NCBI RefSeq assembly: GCF_035582795.1
Contig: NC_134373.1
Location: 17,072,001-17,136,000 of the forward strand
Length of the DNA: 64,000 nt
DNA from: Mycteria americana
Taxonomy: Eukaryota > Chordata > Aves > Ciconiiformes > Ciconiidae
Direction: 5' to 3'
Shown piece after piece: positions 57,244-64,000 of the stretch (position 1 is its first letter; each line of letters begins with the position of its first letter). The translations under genes and the position numbers were made by a program. The notes beneath the pieces were generated by a model. It searched no databases, was not told the DNA's origin, and saw only the letters and a program-made list of their open reading frames with translations.

Positions 57244-57400
57244 CTTCGCCGGCGTCCTGTCCCGCTGCTGGGTCGGAGGGGCGGGATGGCGGGGGGCCGG
57301 GCCGGGCCCGCGGCGCCCGAGGAGGGGACGGAGGCGGCCGGGGGGCTATACGGCGGCGGCGGCGGCTCTGTGGCCGGGCAGTGTGGAACATTGAGAGCCG
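57244..57400 (-). other. UBE2E3: Probable non-coding first exon of UBE2E3 (5' end uncertain)
   Basis: On the minus strand a near-consensus donor, GGCGAAG|GTAAGGG, sits at 57244/57243 in the centre of the CpG island. The first coding exon carries only about nine bases of 5' UTR behind a good acceptor, so an upstream non-coding exon is required. This donor is the best candidate I see, giving a first intron of about 1.2 kb (56039-57243). The 5' limit is only a guess. Alternative first exons elsewhere in the island are possible, for example using the weaker donor GAG|GTAACG near 58167. Confidence 0.55.
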
Positions 57401-57812
57401 GAGCAGGGGGGGACGGGGGGAGGCGCGGTGCGGCCCCGCGGCCGGCGGGTGGCGCTGGCGGGCCCCGCTCTGCGGCGCGGGCTCCCGCGGCGGGCCGGGG
57501 GGCCGGGGCGGGGGGCGGCGGGCGCGCGCCGGCGGGGGCGGGGGAGGGGGCGCCGGCCGCCTCCGGCCTCCCGCCCGCCCGGCCTCCCTCCCTCCCGCCG
57601 CCGCCGCCGCCGCGGCGCCGCCGGCGGAGCTCCCGGCCGGCGGGGGGAGGGGAGAGGGGGCGCTCGCTCCCGCCTGGCGGCCGCCGGAGCGCGCCCCCCT
57701 CCGGGCCGGGGTCGCGCAGGCGCTCTCCCGCCGCGGCCGAGGGCGCGCGTGCTCCGGGCCGGGCAAGGACAAAGCGGCGGCGCGCGGGGGGGCGGCCCTC
57801 GACGGCCGCTGG

Positions 57813-57872
57813 GCCCGGCCCGGCCCGGCTCGGCTCGGCCCGGCTCGGCTCGGCCCGGCCCGGCCCGGCCCG
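57813..57872. repeat. GC pentanucleotide array, (GCCCG/GCTCG)12
   Basis: Exactly twelve consecutive 5-bp units, eight GCCCG and four GCTCG, lie upstream of the proposed first exon. The C/T variants occur as two pairs separated by one GCCCG unit, which suggests a block duplication within the array. Confidence 0.93.
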
Positions 57873-58041
57873 CGGCCTCCCTCTGCCGCAGCCGTCGGCT
57901 GAGCCGGGCTCCCGGCGGGCTCCCGCCTCCAGCCCGCCGGCGGGGCACCACTCGGGCTTCGCCAGGCCGGTGCCCACCGACGTCTGCAGCCGGGTGGGGG
58001 CCGCGAGGCCTCCACGCCCCCCGGCCTCCTCAGCCGCCCCG

Positions 58042-58086
58042 GCCTCGCGCCTCACACCTCACGCCTCACACCTTGCCTCATGCCTT
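58042..58086. repeat. Short imperfect (GCCTCACAC)n repeat
   Basis: About five imperfect 7-10 bp units of the type CCTCACRC / CCTTGCCTCATG lie at the upstream edge of the CpG island. Confidence 0.75.
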
Positions 58087-59395
58087 GTGCCCGGCGTCAG
58101 GGTAGGGACAGACGCTGGCCGCCGATGCAGGAATGGGACCGTTGGCGGTTTCTCACCCTGCCGTTACCTCCCTCAAGTATTCCCCTGCAAAAAATCTCCA
58201 CTCTTGGCACGTCTTCACACGTGGCAACTGGAGAAACTCCGGTGTCTGGCGTGGCGGCTCTGCGGGAGCCCCGGCAGCGGAGCGGTGGCCCTGGCTGTCC
58301 CGCCAGCCAAGCCCTGTGTGGGGCTGAGGAGACCCAACGCGCGGGGGGAGCCTGCCTCGTAACGGCCGTGCTGCGCCCCCGCTGCAGCAGGACTGCCACC
58401 CTGCAGCCTCGCCACTCCTCGTGGGGTATTCAGGAGTAAAAACAGAACTAGGAGTTGTTCCGTGAGCAGCCAGTGTGCCAAATTCTGGAGAGGAAAGGGG
58501 ATAATCGATAGCAGTTGTGGTAGGTGTCACAGGAAGATGGTATAGGATGAAGATTTAGTTTGTTTTCTGGCCCGTCGTGAACGCGCTGTTCTGGTGTGTA
58601 CTTGAACAGCTTTTCACGCCGTACGCCTGGAGTACACCGTGTGGTAAAAGCAATCCGCCAGTTGAAATAATGTAAATATTCCAAACTTGGAGCCTGATCA
58701 TACTGGCAATAAAATCCACTTGTGAAGGAAGATTTATTCTATCTGTGAAAAGTAGATGAGGTTGTGGATAACTGGCTTCAGCAGAGAAGGAATTAACAAT
58801 TACTGTAAACGTTTGTGCAATTTACATGAAATCTCAGACTAACGTTGCTGTCCAGCACAAGGGCTTTCGCCTCGATGGCTTTTACCTCAAGGGCTTTCAT
58901 TATCAACAGCCTAATGACTTAAAACTACTGTGTTTTCTTAGCTTGTGCAGGATCGAGGGGTCAGAGAGCGTATATTGTGCTCTAGAGGGAATAAACAATC
59001 CGTGTGTCAGGGAATACCCTTCTCTGGGTAGCTGAAGTTAGCTCAGTTGAAAAGTATGCTGAAGATTTGGTGAGAGAGTTGAATGATGTGATGTGGAGGA
59101 ATACTGGAGGTTTGTTTGTTAAAGTAGGCTATAGAGAATTCCCACATCACCACTACAGGCAATTTGCCCCTGAGGTATGCTGTAGAAAATTCCTAGCATA
59201 AACAGTATCTGGCATGATGAGCAATCTGGGCATAATTAGTAAAAGGGAAGCATGGCAATATCAAAAATCTATCAGTCAGCACTGAGAGCCTTTTTGTTTT
59301 CTTTTTTTTTTTCCCCATTCTGTTGATGCTCAAGATGAGGCTTGCTGGAGCTTTGAAAGTCAGGATTAAGTGTTTAAATTTTTATTTTATTTCAG

Positions 59396-59452
59396 GTGAA
59401 AATTAACACAGGCATCAAAAGTACTAGAAGTGCGTGCATCTACAGAATGAAA
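59396..59452 (+). ncRNA. Possible exon of a divergent plus-strand transcript
   Basis: A T-rich tract TTTTTATTTTATTTCAG immediately precedes 59396, and a perfect-looking donor (AAA|GTAAGTAG) follows 59452. Together they define a 57-nt candidate exon on the plus strand, about 2 kb from the UBE2E3 CpG island and pointing away from it. No protein is recognisable, so a lncRNA exon is the most economical reading. A single acceptor/donor pair can occur by chance. Confidence 0.25.
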
Positions 59453-60099
59453 GTAAGTAGATTGGTCAAGGGTTGCACACCACGTCAGCCACTACGCGTT
59501 GTGTGGCTTCTGTGGCTTTCAGGATACAAAGTGAAAATAAAGAAAGCCCATTTAACAGAGACTAATTGAAAAGCCAGCCTAGATTTTATTTTTTCCCAGC
59601 CTTTTGTACCTTATTAAAACAGATTTACTACAGCAACGTGTGGTTATAACAGATGTTTATTTGAATGAATATTCATTCATTTGACATCAGGTCTCAAAGG
59701 ATGACACTTTCTTCTTACGAGGTTGTATTTTCCTTGGGTATGTTTGTTATGTTGTCGACCACAGAAAAAGTGCTGCACTGAGAGGTGCAGTACAGTTTGA
59801 AGGAAAGGGAGAAATGCCGATTTTAATAGCCATTGTTACAAAGCTACATATCACGAGCTGTCTGGCTTTTTATATCCCTTGTGATTTGACATCAGTGTAA
59901 TTTTAACTGATGTACCCATCATGAATGCTTCTTCTCTGCCAGTTTATTGGGTACTTGAACTGTGAAAGTGCAACTGGTATTGTGAAGTGCAGAGCCTTCC
60001 TAAGGACGGTTCAGACTTGCCTGAACAGTCCTGGGCACTCAGGAGTGGGTGAGGCCTGCATTTTTTTTCCCAATCAGTTGCTTTTGTTGTTTGTGTTTC

Positions 60100-60119
60100 T
60101 TTTTTTTTTTTTTTTTTTT
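60100..60119. repeat. T homopolymer (20)
   Basis: A run of 20 T in the upstream flank, preceded by a T/G-rich stretch. Confidence 0.9.
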
Positions 60120-63100
60120 ACAAGCTCTGCTCCCAAAGGTGGTTGATGTTTTTTCAGAAGCCCAATGTCTTTTTGGGTATGTCTCCATCCCTGTTCTTGT
60201 CAGAGCACAGGTATGAAGTTACTGTCAGCATGTGGAGGTTTAACAGCTGCTTTGGGCTGCACAGACATCTGAAAATATTTTTCTAGGTTTAGGAATTCAC
60301 AGTTCAGTATCCTCCATCTGACATGAAATTCTATGATAGCAAACAACTCAATGCTTCGCACCAGAACTAGGGTGAAAGGCATTTTCTGCTTCTCACAAGA
60401 AAACTATGAGGGATGGAAAAATCATTGCTTGATCTCCTTGCCCCTACCATTTTAAGGGTGTACAGATGGTAAAATAAGGCCAGCATACGTTTTTCATGAT
60501 TAAGAGCTGCTCAACTGAAAATACTACTTAATGTTTACAGTCATATACTCCATCTTCTTTATCACAAAATCATTGTTTCCTGACAGTAAATATATCTCCA
60601 CCTAGCAATGCATCTTTCTGTTCTATGTGTGTTCCCATACCAGGCTGTGTTGTTAAAGCACCTGCTGGAGCTCACTGCAACGCCACAGCTAGATGGGCAC
60701 AAACTGCAGAACCACGAAACTAACAAAATATTTTTTTTAAAAGTAGATGGCGTAAAATTTATATTGTGTTTTTATTAGTAATTAGTGTCATAGTAGCAAC
60801 TAGTGCTCCTTGTAAGGTAGATCCTGTACAAATATCCAGCATGTCTTTTCCCAAGATAATTAACAATTTTAAACAGAGAGAGCTAGGAAAGTAGATTAGG
60901 CAAAAACCTTGGGCCAGGAAGAGATGTAGTGATTTACAGAAGCTAGTGCAGGAAGCCTGCTACAGAGTCAGTAATTGCAGCTCATCCTGTTGTGCCTTAA
61001 ACTTAAAATCACTACCATAAATAGGATTATTTTTACATTGTGATGCTATAGGTTCATTTGGGTTTATGAATGAAAAATAAGGCCCTAAATAACAATGTTC
61101 CTGCTATGTTTCAATTAATTTGTATCCGCAAGAATTTACAAGAAAAGCAGAGATTTTTTTTTTGTCCTCAAACCAAGAAGTAAAGTAAGCGTGGCAGTGG
61201 GCAGGAACCAACCGTTAGGAAACCACCTCCCGGTCCCTTTGTCAGCTGGTGTTTAGCCCATCTGTTGGTTTTGTATTGCCACCTTACAAATCCTGGCACA
61301 GGAATATGGTGGAGGAAGGATGGCGAGGGGGGTGGGGGGAAGAGGTGAAGGCAAGAGCCAGAACACTGCTGTGCTTCAGTTGTTCTTGTTTGAAGAATGA
61401 CTTTTTGGAGGCTGTTATAGCTCACCTATAGTCCTGAGACTGCTCTAATGCAGGCTGTCACGAGGCCTGGAACTCGGGGTGCTTAGGGGAGTTTTCAGGA
61501 TATCTTTACTTTCTCTGGATCCTTATGTGCTTGAATAAAGCCAGAAGGAGAATTTTAACAACTGTATTTTAACACAGGAGTTAGCTAGTTAGCCAGGGTT
61601 CTTTATAGTGTTGAACACTGCTGTATCTAAATCCATAGAAAAATACTTAACACACGTTAAAGCACTACAGGTATTAATTAATCTTCATTGTAATCCTATG
61701 AAGTAGATAGTAAGTTCTACTGTATGTTATACACTGTATTTGACAGTTGTTTTTTGCACACTAAAAGACTAAATGGTCAGTTGGGTACTAGTTTTTAATG
61801 GGCAGATTAGCGTTAAGCACTTAAAAAACATAACAGGTAAATCCGTGTTTTTGAAGGACAAAGTCATGTGGAATTGTTTTTATTTCAGTGTTCCCATGGA
61901 ACCCTTGTATTCTGTTGTGTAAATTCTTTCCTTGTGTGTGGATTATTGATGCAAGAAAAAAACATAATGGCCCCTTTGGAGTTGCTGTAGTCATTCATGT
62001 GAATCCAGTGTCTGTGCATGTCAAATGTGTATCAATGCTTTAAAAAAATCCATACTTTTTTGTTGAAAGCAGCTTGTATTAGCCAGCTTTTAACCTCTAT
62101 AATTTTACTTGGAAAGCTGTAAGAAAAGTGAGAAAAATTAAATAGAGCAAATTCAGGTGGGATTGGTCTGTCTACTGGACAACGGTAATTTGTACTTCAT
62201 AAGGGTATTTTCCTCTATAAATAAGCATTATTTCAGTGAGTATTCATCTGCGAGCAATGTCATGAAGAGAAATTTTTTTCCTTGAAATTTGAATTGAAAA
62301 AATATCCTTGAAGTATATAGATGGGTAGTTTCAGCTTGCTTTAACACACACGTAATTTTTAGTACAGTATTATGAATGTTTGACTATAGTAGAGCAAAAT
62401 GCAAATAATGGCAGACTTTTACCTGTAGCAAAGTGTAAGAACAATAGGTCTATAAGCAACTTCATAAACTCCATAAAACGATTTTGTGGTGCATATTTGA
62501 CAGTGTAGTGTGTAAATCATAACTTAGGGAGAACTCGGCTCTACAGATACAGCCCTGGCAGACCAGTATTCTCGGAGAACTTTCAGTGTGAGAATCTGCC
62601 CCTTTTCTGCACATGGGGTGTAGTAAAATAACGCTGTCGTTCTCAGTGTGTGATATTCTGCTGTGAAAGTAGTAGCTGTTGTAGTGAATAATGCTGAAGG
62701 CCTAGTAAACTTCTCATTTACAAATAGAGATATTCCACCCCTAAACCATCTCAGATTAAATTATCTGTAAGTATGTGCACAAGCATATATCTTAGTGCTA
62801 TCTACAGACTGCTTAGATTGGAAACCTTTGGCTCCATAAAACCTTTGGTGACAAAAGACCAAAGTTTGAGTGAAAGCAGAAAGTTAATAGGCTGGTAGTA
62901 ATAGAGCTAATATCCTCATTCATGCCAGCCAGAAGAAGGCAAGATAATTATAAAGTCAAACTCACTTGGCTGAGTTGAGGTCAGAAAGAGAAATACACAT
63001 GGGGCAGACATTATTCATAAGCTGATTGATGTTTTTAAAAAAAAAAAATTACATGACTAAATTGGTCCATCCTGAGGGTGTTATTAAAAAGAAAGGATCC

Positions 63101-63179
63101 TGGACAGCTCCTGACTGCTTCAGTCTGGCTAACCTATTTCCCTGGGGTTAGGTGGGTAAAAGATTTCCTTCATCACCTT

Positions 63180-63480
63180 TAGGGCTGGTGACAATGGGTG
63201 CAAACAGCTTTATCTGGCTTATCAGCAGTTTGACATGTCAGCCCCCAACAGGCTCTCCAAATTCTGGTTTCTGACATCCCATCGAAGAGGAAGGAATCGA
63301 TCAGCATTTAAAGAAAATCTTACAAATCCCTGAGAGCAGTCACACCCTTTAGTGATGAGTCACGGTGCTTTACATTTGCCTGCCTGGAAAGCCTGTGACA
63401 CTTCTGAATGCACCCTAATTATAGGGCAAGGCCCATACATATTTCCCATTATCATGTCTGCACTGGATAAAAGGCCAGCT
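63180..63480. promoter_or_regulatory. Candidate distal regulatory element
   Basis: A motif-dense stretch of low repeat content. It contains GATA-type CTTATC (63218-63223), a TGACATGTCA palindrome (63231-63240), an AP-1 site TGAGTCA (63356-63362) and a TATA-like GATAAAAGG (63466-63474). The look is that of a conserved non-coding element, but conservation cannot be judged from one sequence. Confidence 0.25.
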
Positions 63481-64000
63481 TGGCTGATCGCCTGTTCTAC
63501 AATAAAGAAGTAATACCTTTTTTAGCGTATAAAGATCAGGATTACCAAAGACTCCTGTGGAGTAGCTTTGTGGCATCTTGCTTTTTGACTAGGAACATTA
63601 CTGTCTGCATTTATCCACTCCCTTCCTGCTGTAGGAGCCCTAACTTCCCACAAACGGACAGGAAAGACAGGTCAGGGCCCGATCATGATAAATCACCACT
63701 GCAAATATCTGGGCAGGGCTGATCTTTCACAGCCTGGACTCCTGAGCTTGCCGGGCAGTCTCTGCTATAGGAGTAGGTGTTGCAACTCCCAGCAGTCTCT
63801 CTTGTGCCCTGGTCAGTGGGAGTTGTTCCCATAGCAGTCGCAGCAGGAGCAAATGTGTGTCAGGAGTGGATCTCCACGGTGGTGGTGAGGGCTGAGGGAA
63901 GAGGACAGCCCTGGCTGAAGAGCTTCCATATATTTACCCTGTTGCCTCCCCTGCTGGAGCAGTCAGACCCAAGCAGAGAGCCTGGCTGGTGCTGTCTTAA

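Larger units (their letters stand above)
56780..58430. promoter_or_regulatory. UBE2E3: CpG island promoter of UBE2E3
   Basis: Extremely GC- and CpG-rich sequence stands out from AT-rich flanks on both sides. It contains many GC boxes (GGGGCGGGG-like, for example around 57495-57520) and no convincing TATA box near the proposed first exon. This is the usual architecture of a broadly expressed vertebrate gene, consistent with a housekeeping E2. Such islands commonly fire in both directions, and the upstream flank has a possible plus-strand exon. The densest part is about 56850-57900. Confidence 0.85.
58440..64000. other. Upstream flank, no recognisable protein gene
   Basis: AT-rich flank upstream of UBE2E3. 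I recognise no protein family in the short reading frames. Noted inside it are a possible plus-strand exon (59396-59452), an 18-bp palindrome (59662-59679), a T homopolymer (60100-60119) and a motif-dense segment (63180-63480). The rest is ordinary non-coding sequence. Confidence 0.7.

Noticed and set aside
56971..58362. Long open reading frames (up to about 460 codons plus strand, about 285 minus strand) across the CpG island
   Set aside because: They are Pro/Arg/Ala/Gly-only low-complexity translations open in several frames on both strands at once. This is explained by extreme GC content and pentanucleotide repeats, and no domain is recognisable.
63480..63722. 80-codon plus-strand frame just right of a TATA-like box
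   Set aside because: It begins at a TTG rather than ATG, resembles no protein family, and any transcript here is untested.

Overview
The window looks like vertebrate nuclear DNA, most probably from a bird. It is mostly long AT-rich non-coding sequence with short exons bounded by canonical GT/AG splice sites, one strong CpG island, and eroded CR1 LINE fragments of the type typical of birds and other sauropsids. Nothing prokaryotic, viral or plasmid-like was seen. The species cannot be fixed from the sequence.

One protein-coding gene is recognisable. It is UBE2E3, a class III ubiquitin-conjugating (E2) enzyme, on the minus strand, and it fills about 57 kb from the left edge to the CpG island. 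Four coding exons can be placed to the base, from 5' to 3' of the gene: 55836-56029 (start codon and N-terminal tail), 53628-53678, 3218-3350, and 1282-1429 (with the catalytic cysteine). Together they encode residues 1-175 plus one base of codon 176. All junction phases fit. The last exon, about 32 residues plus the 3' UTR, lies beyond the left edge. A probable non-coding first exon ends at a donor at 57244 inside the CpG island.

Layout: 1-about 695, CR1 ORF2 remnant inside the partial last intron; 1282-3350, two exons of the UBC fold; 3351-53627, a single intron of about 50 kb; 53628-56038, two short exons; 56039-57243, first intron; about 56780-58430, CpG island with promoter, GC pentanucleotide arrays and long G runs; 58440-64000, upstream flank. 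The large intron holds an old CR1 3' fragment (44625-45545), two tRNA-derived MIR-like SINE relics, tandem duplications, microsatellites and candidate CTCF sites. The upstream flank has no recognisable protein gene. It does hold one well-formed plus-strand acceptor/donor pair (59396-59452), a perfect POU-type palindrome, and a motif-dense segment near the right end.

The many short ORFs here look like chance ORFs, including the long GC-driven frames across the CpG island. I found no new biological system. The observations most worth checking are the possible divergent plus-strand transcript, the candidate conserved non-coding and CTCF elements, and the retained ancient SINEs.
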